Source: Jeotgalibacillus malaysiensis
GTDB taxonomy: Bacteria > Bacillota > Bacilli > Bacillales > Jeotgalibacillaceae
Assembly: GCA_000818095.1 (NCBI GenBank)
Contig: CP009416.1
Location: 1,410,501 to 1,474,500, forward strand
Reading direction: 5' to 3'
Length of the DNA: 64,000 bases
In this document: one piece after another, positions 30,121 to 40,803 of the stretch
Position numbering within the stretch: the first letter of the stretch is position 1
How the letters are laid out: the number at the start of each line of letters is the position of its first letter
Translations under genes and position numbers: made by a program
Notes under the pieces: generated by a model
What the model saw: the letters and a program-made list of their open reading frames with translations, nothing else
Databases searched by the model: none
Told to the model about the DNA's origin: nothing

Positions 30121-31365
30121 ATGTCGATCATTCTGAAAAGAATGTTCAGGTCTTACGATTATTCTTTAATGGCTGTATACATACTCTTAGGAATTTTCGG
30201 GGTAGTCATGGTCTACAGTGCAGGAATGGTGTACGCAGTAGAAATCCTTGACCAGAGCCCGGATTACTTTTACATCAGACAGCTTAGAAATTTAATTATC
30301 GGTGTCATTCTTTTTACAGTAATGGCGCTGATCCCTTATAAGCTTTACCAGGAAGGGTTTATGTTAAAGTTAATTTTCGGTCTGATGTTTGGTCTCCTGA
30401 TTGCAGTACATATAATCGGATCTGAAGTCAATAACGCACAAAGCTGGATTATGCTGCCTGGCTTCCAGCTGCAGCCTGCTGAATTTGCAAAACTCGGAAT
30501 GATTGTGTATCTTTCAGCAGTTTATGCAAAAAAACAATCGTACATTAACGAGTTCAATAAAGGGGTAATGCCGCCGATCATCATACTCGTATTTGCATGT
30601 TTTCTGATTGCTGCTGAACCCGATTTCGGTACTGCTGCAATTGTATTTGCAATTGGTATGAGTGTCATTGTAGCTTCAGGTATGAAGGTGAAAAGCATGT
30701 TGAAGCTCGCTGCACTTGCCGGTGGTGTGATCACATTGTTTTCCGGTATATTATACTTATTTAACCGGAACACTTTTCAGAGTATTTTTTCAGAAGAAAG
30801 ACTCGGGAGAATTGCTGCTTATCAGGATCCTTTCGCACACATCAGTGATAATGGCTGGCAGCTTGTCGGTTCGTATTATGCGATCGGCAATGGCGGTCTG
30901 TGGGGAACAGGACTTGGCCAGAGTATTCAAAAGCTCGGTTTTTTACCTGAACCTCATACAGACTTTATCATGGCCATTATTGCAGAGGAGCTTGGGATCT
31001 TCGGTGTAAGCTTTGTACTGTTAGGACTTGCTTACATCGTGTTAAAAGGAATCATGGTTGGTCTCAGATGCAAAAACCAATTCGGGAAAATGCTCGCGAT
31101 CGGTATTTCAAGCATGATTGGGATCCAGACTTTCATTAATCTTGGCGGTATGTCAGGGTTGATTCCAATAACCGGGGTTCCGCTGCCGTTTATTAGTTAC
31201 GGCGGGTCCTCACTAATACTTCTTTCATTGTCTATGGGTCTGTTAGTGAATGTATCCATGTTTGTGAAATATGAAGAGAAGTATTTTGCTAAGGAAAAGC
31301 AGGGTGTGCCACAAAAGAAAAGTAAGACATCTTCAATCAATGAGAAAAACACAGCAAGATTGTAA
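30121..31365 (+). CDS. ftsW: FtsW, SEDS-family peptidoglycan glycosyltransferase
   Basis: Polytopic membrane enzyme that polymerises lipid II at the division septum with a class B penicillin-binding protein. About ten membrane segments; SEDS motifs: LQPAEFAKLGMIVYLSAVYA, AEPDFGTAAIVFAIG and the C-terminal TGVPLPFISYGGSS. I chose ATG 30121 (MSIILKRMFRSYDYSL), which lines up with B. subtilis FtsW. 414 residues. pyc follows after 35 bases, a likely co-transcript. Confidence 0.93.
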   Translation: MSIILKRMFRSYDYSLMAVYILLGIFGVVMVYSAGMVYAVEILDQSPDYFYIRQLRNLIIGVILFTVMALIPYKLYQEGFMLKLIFGLMFGLLIAVHIIGSEVNNAQSWIMLPGFQLQPAEFAKLGMIVYLSAVYAKKQSYINEFNKGVMPPIIILVFACFLIAAEPDFGTAAIVFAIGMSVIVASGMKVKSMLKLAALAGGVITLFSGILYLFNRNTFQSIFSEERLGRIAAYQDPFAHISDNGWQLVGSYYAIGNGGLWGTGLGQSIQKLGFLPEPHTDFIMAIIAEELGIFGVSFVLLGLAYIVLKGIMVGLRCKNQFGKMLAIGISSMIGIQTFINLGGMSGLIPITGVPLPFISYGGSSLILLSLSMGLLVNVSMFVKYEEKYFAKEKQGVPQKKSKTSSINEKNTARL

Positions 31366-31400
31366 CGCTAGAAGTTTGACATCATGGAGGAGGATCATTT

Positions 31401-34400
31401 ATGAAAAAGATTAACAAAGTGTTGGTAGCAAACAGAGGAGAAATTGCAATTAGGGTGTTTCGTGCCTGTACGGAATTAAATATTCGTACAGTCGCTGTTT
31501 ACTCTAAAGAAGACAGTGGTTCATTCCACCGTTTTAAAGCTGATGAAGCATACATAGTAGGTGAAGGGAAAAAGCCGATTGATGCTTATCTGGATATCGA
31601 GGGTATTATTGAGATTGCAAAACGTGCGAACGTAGATGCCATTCACCCTGGATACGGCTTCCTTTCAGAGAATATTCATTTTGCGCGTCGCTGTGAAGAA
31701 GAAGGGATTACATTTGTAGGACCAACTTCAAAACACCTTGATATGTTTGGTGACAAGGTAAAGGCGAGACAGCAGGCAATTAACGCAGGTATTCCGGTTA
31801 TCCCGGGTAGCGATGGCCCTGTTGAAAGTCTTGAAGAGGTAGAAAAGTTTGGTGAGGATTATGGATTTCCTTTCATTATAAAAGCTTCGCTTGGCGGCGG
31901 CGGAAGAGGGATGAGAATTGTTCGTTCAGCCGGCGATGTAAAAGAATCTTATAACCGCGCAAAGTCTGAAGCAAAAGCGGCATTTGGTAATGATGAAGTA
32001 TATGTAGAGAAATTCATTGAAAATCCAAAGCATATTGAGGTTCAGATCTTAGGAGATCATGAAGGCGAAATCATTCACCTGTATGAGCGTGACTGCTCAA
32101 TTCAGAGAAGACATCAGAAAGTTGTAGAAGTGGCTCCATCTGTTTCACTTCCGAAAGGACTTCGTGATGAAATCTGTGAGGCAGCAGTAAAGCTGACTGA
32201 TAATGTGTCTTATGTTAATGCAGGAACAGTAGAATTTCTTGTAGCAGATAACGAATTTTTCTTCATTGAAGTAAACCCGCGTGTTCAGGTTGAACATACG
32301 ATTACTGAGATGATTACAGGTGTTGATATTGTACAGTCTCAATTAAAAATCGCTGAAGGGCATGCGCTGCACAGTAAGGAAGTCGGTATTCCAAAGCAGG
32401 ACGAGATCCAGCTGAACGGTTTTGCGATTCAATCACGTGTAACGACAGAGGATCCATTAAACGGATTTATGCCTGATTCAGGGCGTATTATGGCATATCG
32501 TTCCGGCGGAGGATTTGGTGTCCGTCTTGATGCAGGTAACGGCTATCAGGGGGCAGAAATATCAGCGCACTATGATTCACTTTTAGTTAAAGTTTCTACG
32601 TGGGCGCTCACTTTTGAACAAGCTGCAGCTAAAATGGTCAGAAATTTACAAGAATTCCGTATTCGCGGAATCAAGACGAATATTCCTTTCCTTGAAAATG
32701 TAGTAAAGCACGAAAAGTTCCTAAGCGGGGAGTATGATACATCATTTATCGACCATACACCTGAGCTGTTCCTTTTCCCGAAACGTAAGGACAGAGGAAC
32801 AAAAATGCTTGCGTATATCGGTAATGTAACGGTCAATGGATTCCCGGGTATTGATAAGAGCGAAAAGCCGGACTTCGGTAAACCGAGAATTCCAAAAGTA
32901 AACCTGCTTGAAGAACCGCCGGCAGGTACAAAACAGATCCTTGACGAAAGAGGCGCAGACGGACTGAAGGAATGGGTAAAAGAACAGGATGATGTCCTCG
33001 TTACTGATACAACATTCCGTGATGCACACCAATCACTGCTTGCAACACGTGTCAGAACTGTTGATCTTAAAAATATTGCAGATGCATCAGCTCGTATGCA
33101 AAATGATTTGTTCTCATTTGAAATGTGGGGAGGCGCTACATTTGACGTCGCCTACAGGTTCCTGAAAGAGGATCCTTGGATGAGACTCCTGACACTGAGA
33201 GAAAAAATTCCAAATGTGATGTTCCAGATGCTGCTTCGTGCATCGAATGCAGTCGGATATAAAAACTATCCGGACAATGTCATTCAGGAGTTTGTAAAGC
33301 GCTCTGCCTACGCAGGTATTGACGTATTCAGAATTTTCGACAGCTTGAACTGGGTTGAAGGAATGGAAACAGCGATTACAGCAGTACGCGACTCCGGAAA
33401 AGTAGCTGAAGCAGCGATCTGTTATACAGGTGACATTCTGGATCCGACTCGTACAAAGTATGATACTGACTATTATAAATCTCTTGCGAAAGAGCTTGAG
33501 AACCAGGGTGCCCATATCCTTGCAATTAAAGATATGGCAGGTCTGCTTAAGCCGGAAGCTGCTTACCGACTGATTTCTGAATTAAAGGATACTGTAGACC
33601 TTCCGATTCACCTTCATACACACGATACAAGCGGAAACGGTATTTTCCAATATGCGCGTGCAATTGAAGCAGGTGTTGATATTGTAGATACTGCCCTTGG
33701 ATCAATGAGCGGACTGACTTCACAGCCTAGTGCAAGCTCCCTTGCTTACGCGATGAAAGGGAACACTAGACAGCTTAAGCTTGATGTTGATCATTCAGAA
33801 ACGCTATCGCATTACTGGGAAGACGTTCGTAAATATTACGCACCGTTTGAGAGCGGCATGAACTCGCCACATTCTGAAATTTATAAGCACGAAATGCCAG
33901 GCGGTCAGTACTCAAACCTTCAGCAGCAGGCGAAAGCTGTTGGGCTTGGCGCACGCTGGGAAGAAGTAAAAGAGATGTATGCTCGAGTGAATCAGATGTT
34001 TGGTGATATTGTAAAAGTAACACCATCTTCTAAAGTAGTCGGTGATATGGCGCTGTTCATGGTTCAAAATGATCTTGATGAACAGTCAGTCATTGAAAAA
34101 GGCTATTCAATCGACTTCCCTGATTCAGTGATCGAATTATTCTCTGGCTATCTTGGACAACCGCACGGCGGCTTCCCTGAAGATCTGCAGAAAGTGATTC
34201 TGAAAGGTAAAGAGCCAATTACTGTCCGTCCCGGGGAGTTAATGGAGCCGGTTGACTTTGATAAGCTGAAAGAAGAATTGTTCCATGAACTTGGCAGACC
34301 GGTAACAAGCTTTGATGCACTTGCACATGCACTGTATCCAAAAGTATTTAAAGAGTTTACTGATACAGCTGCCCAGTTCGGAGATGTTTCAGTAGTCGAT

Positions 34401-34844
34401 ACACCAACATTCTTCTACGGTATGAAGCTGAATGAAGAAATCGAGGTTGAAATCGAAACTGGTAAAACGCTGATTCTGAAGCTTGTCTCTATCGGCGAAG
34501 CAAGAGCGGATGGCACACGTGTCCTATACTTTGATCTAAATGGACAGCAGCGTGAAATTGTCATTAAAGATGAAAGTATCAAATCAACTGTTGCAGTAAA
34601 GCAGAAGGTAAATCCATCAAATCCTGAAGAACTTGGTGCAACAATGCCTGGTACAGTTATTCAGGTAGTTGTATCAGTTGGAGATCAGGTTGAAAAAGGA
34701 GAACACCTGATCATTACTGAAGCGATGAAGATGGAAACAACTGTTCAGGCACCGTTTGACGGTACTGTTGAAGAAGTCTGCGTGGAAAGCGGGGAGTCAT
34801 TATCTCCTGGAGACCTGATGATCAGACTGAAAAGAGATAACTAA
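31401..34844 (+). CDS. pyc: Pyruvate carboxylase
   Basis: Anaplerotic enzyme forming oxaloacetate from pyruvate, bicarbonate and ATP with biotin. Domains: biotin carboxylase/ATP-grasp about 1-455 (LVANRGEIAIRVFRAC, ASLGGGGRGMRIV, EVNPRVQVEHT), carboxyltransferase TIM barrel about 530-800 (DTTFRDAHQSLLATRVRT, HLHTHDTSGNG), allosteric linker, and C-terminal biotinyl domain with K1110 in TEAMKMETTV. 1147 residues, single-chain type. GGAGGAGG ribosome binding site. Follows ftsW as in B. subtilis. Confidence 0.97.
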   Translation: MKKINKVLVANRGEIAIRVFRACTELNIRTVAVYSKEDSGSFHRFKADEAYIVGEGKKPIDAYLDIEGIIEIAKRANVDAIHPGYGFLSENIHFARRCEEEGITFVGPTSKHLDMFGDKVKARQQAINAGIPVIPGSDGPVESLEEVEKFGEDYGFPFIIKASLGGGGRGMRIVRSAGDVKESYNRAKSEAKAAFGNDEVYVEKFIENPKHIEVQILGDHEGEIIHLYERDCSIQRRHQKVVEVAPSVSLPKGLRDEICEAAVKLTDNVSYVNAGTVEFLVADNEFFFIEVNPRVQVEHTITEMITGVDIVQSQLKIAEGHALHSKEVGIPKQDEIQLNGFAIQSRVTTEDPLNGFMPDSGRIMAYRSGGGFGVRLDAGNGYQGAEISAHYDSLLVKVSTWALTFEQAAAKMVRNLQEFRIRGIKTNIPFLENVVKHEKFLSGEYDTSFIDHTPELFLFPKRKDRGTKMLAYIGNVTVNGFPGIDKSEKPDFGKPRIPKVNLLEEPPAGTKQILDERGADGLKEWVKEQDDVLVTDTTFRDAHQSLLATRVRTVDLKNIADASARMQNDLFSFEMWGGATFDVAYRFLKEDPWMRLLTLREKIPNVMFQMLLRASNAVGYKNYPDNVIQEFVKRSAYAGIDVFRIFDSLNWVEGMETAITAVRDSGKVAEAAICYTGDILDPTRTKYDTDYYKSLAKELENQGAHILAIKDMAGLLKPEAAYRLISELKDTVDLPIHLHTHDTSGNGIFQYARAIEAGVDIVDTALGSMSGLTSQPSASSLAYAMKGNTRQLKLDVDHSETLSHYWEDVRKYYAPFESGMNSPHSEIYKHEMPGGQYSNLQQQAKAVGLGARWEEVKEMYARVNQMFGDIVKVTPSSKVVGDMALFMVQNDLDEQSVIEKGYSIDFPDSVIELFSGYLGQPHGGFPEDLQKVILKGKEPITVRPGELMEPVDFDKLKEELFHELGRPVTSFDALAHALYPKVFKEFTDTAAQFGDVSVVDTPTFFYGMKLNEEIEVEIETGKTLILKLVSIGEARADGTRVLYFDLNGQQREIVIKDESIKSTVAVKQKVNPSNPEELGATMPGTVIQVVVSVGDQVEKGEHLIITEAMKMETTVQAPFDGTVEEVCVESGESLSPGDLMIRLKRDN

Positions 34845-34848
34845 GTAA

Positions 34849-34888
34849 AAAAAAGAAAGTTGAGCCAGCGGGCTCAACTTTCTTTTTT
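34849..34888 (+). terminator. Bidirectional terminator between pyc and ctaA
   Basis: AAAAAAGAAAGTTGAGCC and GGCTCAACTTTCTTTTTT, 18-bp perfect stem with an AGCG loop; it overlaps the end of ctaA. Confidence 0.92.
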
Positions 34889-35797
34889 GCTGTTTATTTT
34901 GCTTCTTGAGATTATGAGAATGAAGTAACTCAGTAAACCGAACAGCAGCGAAATAATTAAAGCATGTGATAATGCAATCAGCAGGTTCAGCTTAGTCACA
35001 ACCACCAGTGCGCCTGTAATGACCTGTCCTGTTACAAGAATCAATGCAATAATCCATCCATAATAGACGATTTTCTGGTGCTTATAGTTTTTAATTGCAA
35101 TAATCGCGACATAGATAATCCAGATAAAAATAAAGGCAGCCGCCATACGGTGACCCATCTGAATCCATTGAATAGAATTTAGAGAAAGATTACCCGGTGC
35201 TGAATTGACACAAAACGGCCAGTCAGGACAGGCAAGACTTGCATCTGTATGTCTGACAAATGCGCCTGAGTAGACGACTGCAAAAATATAAATCATTAAA
35301 CCGTAAGTATGAAACTTAATTCTGCGGTCGATCACGAGCTTATAGGCATCAAATTTCTTATCCACTTCAAATATAAGAAGTGTTAAAAGCAGTACAGCTG
35401 CAAATGATATAAGAGAGATGCCGAAGTGTGCCGCCAGAATGATATCAGAATGACCCCAGACAACGGCCCCTGCACCAAGCAATGCCTGGAGCATTAAAAA
35501 GAAGAATGCAAGGATCGCAAGGAAGTTCGTTTCTCTGATATGTCCCATTGCCCGCCATGACCAGATGGATAGAGCGAGTACTAAAAATCCTGCTCCTGCA
35601 GATACAACTCTGTGTGAGAGTTCAATAATGGTTTCTATTTCAAGCTGATCCGGGATAATCTGACCGTGACAGAGTGGAAAAGACTGTCCGCACCCTTGTC
35701 CTGAATCAGTTTTAGTTACCAGCGCGCCGCCTAAAAGTACAAGCAGCATGACTAGCGTGGTAACAACCCCTAAAAGTTTTAATCCCTTTGATTGCAA
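34874..35797 (-). CDS. ctaA: Heme A synthase
   Basis: Membrane enzyme converting heme O to heme A for the cytochrome oxidase. Eight membrane segments; [16 protein letters not shown] near residue 32, the histidine helices [29 protein letters not shown] and ALSHALI, and the paired cysteines in [12 protein letters not shown] prefer TTG 35797 ([10 protein letters not shown]), with AAGGTGA upstream; a GTG at 35806 lies in that ribosome binding site. Divergent from ctaB. Confidence 0.94.
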   Translation of the reverse strand: MQSKGLKLLGVVTTLVMLLVLLGGALVTKTDSGQGCGQSFPLCHGQIIPDQLEIETIIELSHRVVSAGAGFLVLALSIWSWRAMGHIRETNFLAILAFFFLMLQALLGAGAVVWGHSDIILAAHFGISLISFAAVLLLTLLIFEVDKKFDAYKLVIDRRIKFHTYGLMIYIFAVVYSGAFVRHTDASLACPDWPFCVNSAPGNLSLNSIQWIQMGHRMAAAFIFIWIIYVAIIAIKNYKHQKIVYYGWIIALILVTGQVITGALVVVTKLNLLIALSHALIISLLFGLLSYFILIISRSKINSKKES

Positions 35798-36136
35798 AAG
35801 TTTCACCTTCTCATTTATTTCTCTTTAAGTACTTTGTACGGATTGAAATACTCGTAATGTCTATTATGGTACAGATTAAACGTCAGGTGTACCTTTTTTG
35901 TGTAAAAATCTAATATTATTCACTCGGAAAGACAAATAATTTTCACATAGCAAAACTATATAAAAATAATTCATATCATAGGTGAACGTAAAAGTTGTGA
36001 AGGAATTGTTACATTTATTTAAATGCATTATTTCAGAAGTTGTCTGAATTTCATTTTAAATATAGAAATCATGTTCGCTATCCTTTATAGTAGATGTAGT
36101 ATAATGTATTAGCAAGTTTGGAGAGGAGGGGAAAGT
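35798..36136 (+). promoter_or_regulatory. ctaA-ctaB divergent control region
   Basis: About 340 AT-rich bases with no gene. A consensus -10, TATAAT, is at 36100-36105, about 32 bases before ctaB, but no good -35 is seen at 16-18 bases, which would fit activator-dependent expression (ResD controls this region in B. subtilis). I could not identify the activator site. Confidence 0.45.
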
Positions 36137-37051
36137 GTGTCAAATAGTCGAGTTGTGTCGGCTGTAAAAGAGGCAGATTTTTCTGGAACAACTGCTTGGA
36201 AGGATTTCCTCGCTCTGATTAAAATCGGTATTGTAAACTCGAATTTAATAACAGCGTTTACCGGATTATGGCTTGCGCTCTATTTTACCGATACTTATTT
36301 TCTGGGCTCTATTGATGTCATGCTTCTCACATTAGTCGGATCATCGCTTGTTGTTGCGGGCTCATGCAGCATTAATAATTACATAGACCGTGATATTGAT
36401 CCTTTGATGGAAAGAACAAAAAACCGTCCGACTGTAACAGGACGTGTCGCACCTTCAAGAGCGCTTGGTCTTGGAATCGGTTTCGTCATTTTTGGTGAAA
36501 TTATGCTATTCATGACAACGCCAATGGCCGGATTAATCGGATTGTTTGGTGTGTTCAGTTATGTCGTCCTCTATTCAATGTGGACGAAGAGAAAGTATGC
36601 AAGTAACACAATTGTCGGGAGCATTTCAGGAGCAGTTCCTCCATTAATTGGATGGGCAGCGATTGACCCTGGTCTGGGCGCAATGCCATTCGCTCTATTT
36701 CTGATTATGTTTGTCTGGCAGCCACCTCACTTTTATGCAATTGCAATGAGAAGGGTGGAAGAATACCGCGCTGCAGGAGTGCCAATGCTACCTGTGGTAA
36801 AAGGGTTTGCGAGAACGAAGCTGTCAATGCTTCTATGGGTTATTGCCTTGTTCCCGCTGCCATTTTTAATGCCTTCACTTGGTACCGCTTTTATCGTGCT
36901 CGCAACCGTCCTGAATATCGGCTGGCTTGTGCTTGCGCTTAAAGGCTACAAAGCAAAAGATGACCACAAATGGGCTACGATGATGTTTGTATACTCATTG
37001 AATTACCTGACAATTATGTTTACAGGTATGGTTATTCTTACATTTATTTAG
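36137..37051 (+). CDS. ctaB: Protoheme IX farnesyltransferase (heme O synthase)
   Basis: UbiA-family membrane prenyltransferase that adds farnesyl to heme B. Polyprenyl-diphosphate motif [20 protein letters not shown] near residue 80 and the second loop [21 protein letters not shown]. 304 residues, GTG start after GAGGAGGG. Feeds CtaA, encoded divergently, and leads the cta oxidase genes. Confidence 0.96.
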   Translation: MSNSRVVSAVKEADFSGTTAWKDFLALIKIGIVNSNLITAFTGLWLALYFTDTYFLGSIDVMLLTLVGSSLVVAGSCSINNYIDRDIDPLMERTKNRPTVTGRVAPSRALGLGIGFVIFGEIMLFMTTPMAGLIGLFGVFSYVVLYSMWTKRKYASNTIVGSISGAVPPLIGWAAIDPGLGAMPFALFLIMFVWQPPHFYAIAMRRVEEYRAAGVPMLPVVKGFARTKLSMLLWVIALFPLPFLMPSLGTAFIVLATVLNIGWLVLALKGYKAKDDHKWATMMFVYSLNYLTIMFTGMVILTFI

Positions 37052-37132
37052 GGAATTCTTTCTTTAGAGAAATCCATATAAACAGTCTCCATCAACAAGA
37101 ATATTCGAATGAAAGAGGGGTTTAAAAAAGCT

Positions 37133-38251
37133 ATGAAAAATGGGCTTAAGAAATGGCGTTTTCTGCCGCTCGTAGCGGCAATGGCGTTTATTCTTTCCGG
37201 CTGTGGAGAGCCGTTTCTGTCAACGCTTCAGCCTGCGGGTGAAGTAGCACAGAAGCAATTTAACCTGATGATTCTGAGTGTAGTAATCATGGTTCTGGTA
37301 ATCATCGTTGTAGCAATTGTATATGTTATCGCTGTTACTAAGTTCCGCCGCTCGAAGCTGGGTGAAGACTTTATTCCAAAACAGGTGGAAGGAAGTCACA
37401 GACTGGAAGTTATCTGGACTGTTATTCCAATTATTCTTCTTCTTATCCTTGCAGTACCTACTGTTGCACTGACTTTTGAACTTGGTGACACATCAGGAAT
37501 GGAAGTAGAAGATGAAGATGGAAACAGAGAAGCACTTGTGGTTGATGTGCGTGCAAATCTTTACTGGTGGGAATTCTCATATCCTGATCAGGGAATTGTA
37601 ACAGCACAGGATCTTGTTGTACCAACAGATCAAAATGTTTACTTTAATGTAATCGCTTCTGACGTTAAGCACTCATTCTGGATCCCGGCAGTCGGAGGAA
37701 AGATTGATACAAACGTTGATAATATGAACACATTCTACCTGAATTTTGACGGGGAAAAAGCTGCAGAAGCGAATAACCTGTTCTATGGTAAATGTGCTGA
37801 GCTTTGCGGACCGTCACATGCTTTAATGGACTTCAAAGTACAGACAATGTCTCAGGAAGACTTTGACGGCTGGGTTGCATCAATGCAGGAAGCTGGAGAA
37901 GCTGAGGGAGACCCTGAGTTTGAAAACGAAACAATCGCAAGAGGTTACGAAGTATTTAGTGACAATCAAAATGGATGTATCGGATGTCACGCTATTAATC
38001 CGACTCAGCAAATTGGAACTTCTCAAGGACCTAACCTGACTACATTTGGTGAACGTTCTTATACAGCAGGAATCCTTGATAATGAGGATTCAGAAGAAGT
38101 ACAAGCTGAAAACATCAAAAACTGGATCCGTAATGCAGATGCTTTAAAGCCTGGTAACACGATGGGTGCTTATAATGAAGACGATATCTCAGATGAGGAT
38201 CTCGATGCACTGACAGAATTCTTAATGAGCTTAAAGGTTTACTCTGAATAA
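37133..38251 (+). CDS. ctaC: Cytochrome caa3 oxidase subunit II with fused cytochrome c
   Basis: Electron-entry subunit of the caa3 oxidase. Lipoprotein signal with lipobox FILSGC near residue 22, two membrane helices, then the CuA domain (DVKHSFWIPAVGGK, YGKCAELCGPSHALM) and a C-terminal cytochrome c domain with the heme motif CIGCHA near residue 285 and a possible methionine ligand in GNTMGAY. I use ATG 37133, preceded by GAGGGG; an ATG at 37109 has no ribosome binding site. 372 residues. Confidence 0.95.
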   Translation: MKNGLKKWRFLPLVAAMAFILSGCGEPFLSTLQPAGEVAQKQFNLMILSVVIMVLVIIVVAIVYVIAVTKFRRSKLGEDFIPKQVEGSHRLEVIWTVIPIILLLILAVPTVALTFELGDTSGMEVEDEDGNREALVVDVRANLYWWEFSYPDQGIVTAQDLVVPTDQNVYFNVIASDVKHSFWIPAVGGKIDTNVDNMNTFYLNFDGEKAAEANNLFYGKCAELCGPSHALMDFKVQTMSQEDFDGWVASMQEAGEAEGDPEFENETIARGYEVFSDNQNGCIGCHAINPTQQIGTSQGPNLTTFGERSYTAGILDNEDSEEVQAENIKNWIRNADALKPGNTMGAYNEDDISDEDLDALTEFLMSLKVYSE

Positions 38252-38277
38252 TTTGATTTTTAAGGGAGGTATACTTA

Positions 38278-40170
38278 GTGAGTACCGTTGCTGAAAAAAG
38301 AGGTTTCTTAGCAGTCCTGTGGGACTACCTCACAACGGTCGACCACAAGAAAATCGCCATTCTTTATCTGATTTCCGGCGGATTTTTCTTCTTGGTTGGC
38401 GGTATAGAAGCAATGCTGATCCGTATTCAGCTTGCGGTTCCTGATAATGATTTTGTGTCAGCAGGACTATACAATGAATTACTTACCATGCATGGAACGA
38501 CAATGATTTTCCTGGCAGCCATGCCGCTATTATTTGCTTTTATGAACGCAGTCGTACCGTTACAGATCGGTGCGCGTGACGTAGCATTTCCATTTCTGAA
38601 CTCACTTGGGTTCTGGTTATTCTTCTTCGGTGGAATTTTCCTTAACCTTTCATGGTTCCTTGGTGGAGCACCTGATGCAGGGTGGACTTCTTACGCTTCA
38701 CTGTCACTTGCATCACCTGGTCATGGTATTGACTTTTACGTATTAGGTCTTCAGATCTCCGGAGCCGGTACATTAATTGCAGGGATTAACTTCCTTGTTA
38801 CAATCATTAACATGCGTGCGCCTGGTATGACTTACATGCGTATGCCGCTATTTACATGGTCAACATTTGTTGCATCTGCACTGATTCTGTTTGCATTCCC
38901 TCCACTGACTGTGGGACTTTTCCTGATGCTGTTTGACAGAATGTTCGGTGCGAACTTCTTTGATGTAACAATGGGAGGAAACACGATTATCTGGGAGCAC
39001 TTATTCTGGATCTTCGGTCACCCGGAAGTATACATATTGATCCTTCCGGCATTCGGTATTTTCTCTGACATCATCTCTACATTTTCTAAAAAGCGTCTGT
39101 TCGGTTATGCTGCGATGGTATTCGCAACAGTATTGATCGGTTTCCTTGGATTCATGGTTTGGGCGCACCATATGTTCACAACTGGTCTTGGACCAACTGC
39201 GAACGCAATCTTCGCTGTAGCAACAATGGCGATCGCCGTTCCTACAGGTGTTAAGATCTTTAACTGGCTTCTTACAATGTGGGGCGGAAGTATCCGTTTT
39301 ACAACGCCAATGCTTTATGCGGTAGCGTTTATTCCTTCATTCGTTGCCGGTGGTGTTACAGGAGTTATGCTTGCATCAGCTGCAGCTGACTATCAGTATC
39401 ACGATTCATACTTTGTAGTAGCTCACTTCCACTATGTAATTATCGGTGGTGTTGTTCTTGGACTACTTGCAGGTACACATTTCTACTGGCCGAAAATGTT
39501 CGGTACAATGTTAAATGAAACACTTGGAAAGATCACATTCTGGTTATTCCTGATCGGTTTCCACGGCACATTCTTTATCCAGCATTTCCTTGGATTAATG
39601 GGTATGCCTAGACGTATTTGGAAGTTCCTTCCGAACCAGGGTCTTGACCTTTTCAATATGATTAGTACAATCGGTGCTTTCTTCATGGCACTTGGTGTAA
39701 TTGTTCTTCTTTACAATGTTGTCATTACACAAGTTAAAAATGTACGCGTTGGAAATGACCCATGGGGAGATGGACGTACGCTTGAATGGGCAATTCCGTC
39801 ACCACCGCCATACTATAACTTTAAGCAGCTTCCACTTGTACGTGGACTTGATCCGCTTTGGATTGAAAAGATGGAAGGTCATACTGAAATGACACCGGCT
39901 GAACCGCTTGGTGACATCCATATGCCGAACAACTCATTTATTCCATTCGTGATGTCACTTGGGCTATTTATTGCAGCATTCGGAGCGATGTATCAGGTAG
40001 ACTGGAGAGCTTCTGACGGTGCAGATTATGTATGGTCAATTCCTGTTCTGATTATCGGTATGCTAATTACAATCGGTTCTATGGCTGTCCGTTCATTGAA
40101 AGATGATCACGGTTACCATATTCATAAAGAAGAATTGATGGATGATCATGATAAAGGGGGTAGGGAGTAA
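38278..40170 (+). CDS. ctaD: Cytochrome caa3 oxidase subunit I
   Basis: Catalytic heme-copper subunit with low-spin heme a and the heme a3-CuB site; reduces oxygen and pumps protons. 630 residues and about 14 membrane helices. Seen: LTTVDHKKIA at the start, TMHGTTMIFLAAMP (heme a ligand), WIFGHPEVYILILPAFG (CuB histidine and cross-linked tyrosine), WAHHMFTTGL (CuB histidines) and YFVVAHFHYVIIGG (heme ligands). GTG start after GGGAGG. Confidence 0.97.
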   Translation: MSTVAEKRGFLAVLWDYLTTVDHKKIAILYLISGGFFFLVGGIEAMLIRIQLAVPDNDFVSAGLYNELLTMHGTTMIFLAAMPLLFAFMNAVVPLQIGARDVAFPFLNSLGFWLFFFGGIFLNLSWFLGGAPDAGWTSYASLSLASPGHGIDFYVLGLQISGAGTLIAGINFLVTIINMRAPGMTYMRMPLFTWSTFVASALILFAFPPLTVGLFLMLFDRMFGANFFDVTMGGNTIIWEHLFWIFGHPEVYILILPAFGIFSDIISTFSKKRLFGYAAMVFATVLIGFLGFMVWAHHMFTTGLGPTANAIFAVATMAIAVPTGVKIFNWLLTMWGGSIRFTTPMLYAVAFIPSFVAGGVTGVMLASAAADYQYHDSYFVVAHFHYVIIGGVVLGLLAGTHFYWPKMFGTMLNETLGKITFWLFLIGFHGTFFIQHFLGLMGMPRRIWKFLPNQGLDLFNMISTIGAFFMALGVIVLLYNVVITQVKNVRVGNDPWGDGRTLEWAIPSPPPYYNFKQLPLVRGLDPLWIEKMEGHTEMTPAEPLGDIHMPNNSFIPFVMSLGLFIAAFGAMYQVDWRASDGADYVWSIPVLIIGMLITIGSMAVRSLKDDHGYHIHKEELMDDHDKGGRE

Positions 40171-40799
40171 TGGATATGAATAAAAAATACACGGCTCGTA
40201 CGTGGCCTGAATCTCCTGAAAAAACTACCCTTGAAGGTAAAAATAAATTTTTGGGATTCTGGCTCTTCCTTGGTGGAGAAACAGTTCTCTTTGCTTCATT
40301 ATTTGCAACATATCTTGCATTAAAAGATAAAGTTCCGGGTAGTGATCACTATCTGGCTGCAGATATGTTTGAACTGCCACTTGTCTTCATTATGACGATG
40401 CTCCTTTTGACGTCGTCACTGACAAGTGTTTATGCGATGTATCATATGAAAAACCATAATTACCAGAAGATGCAGACATGGTTACTGATTACTGTATTCC
40501 TAGGACTAGCCTTCCTTGGGTTTGAGATTTATGAGTTTAATCACTATGTTCATGAATTTCATCACACATTTACAAGCAGTGCATTCGGATCAGCCTTCTA
40601 TACACTTGTTGGCTTCCACGGAGCGCACGTTGTAGTTGGGCTTGGCTGGTTTATTCTTCTGCTAGTTCGTAACGCCAAGCGTGGACTGAATCTATATAAC
40701 GCACCGAAGTTCTTTACTGCTTCTTTATACTGGCACTTCATCGACGTTGTATGGGTATTCATCTTCACGGTTGTATACTTAATGGGAATGGTGGGATAA
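40170..40799 (+). CDS. ctaE: Cytochrome caa3 oxidase subunit III
   Basis: Membrane subunit of the COX3 family, 209 residues, five predicted helices. Typical segments: LGFWLFLGGETVLFASLFATYLAL, GSAFYTLVGFHGAHVVVGL and WHFIDVVWVFIFTVVYLMG. Its ATG shares one base with the ctaD stop, so translation is coupled. Confidence 0.96.
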   Translation: MDMNKKYTARTWPESPEKTTLEGKNKFLGFWLFLGGETVLFASLFATYLALKDKVPGSDHYLAADMFELPLVFIMTMLLLTSSLTSVYAMYHMKNHNYQKMQTWLLITVFLGLAFLGFEIYEFNHYVHEFHHTFTSSAFGSAFYTLVGFHGAHVVVGLGWFILLLVRNAKRGLNLYNAPKFFTASLYWHFIDVVWVFIFTVVYLMGMVG

Positions 40800-40803
40800 A
40801 CTG

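Noticed and set aside
37109-37132. ATG 37109 as start of ctaC
   Set aside because: No ribosome binding site before it, whereas GAGGGG precedes ATG 37133, which also gives a cleaner lipoprotein signal.
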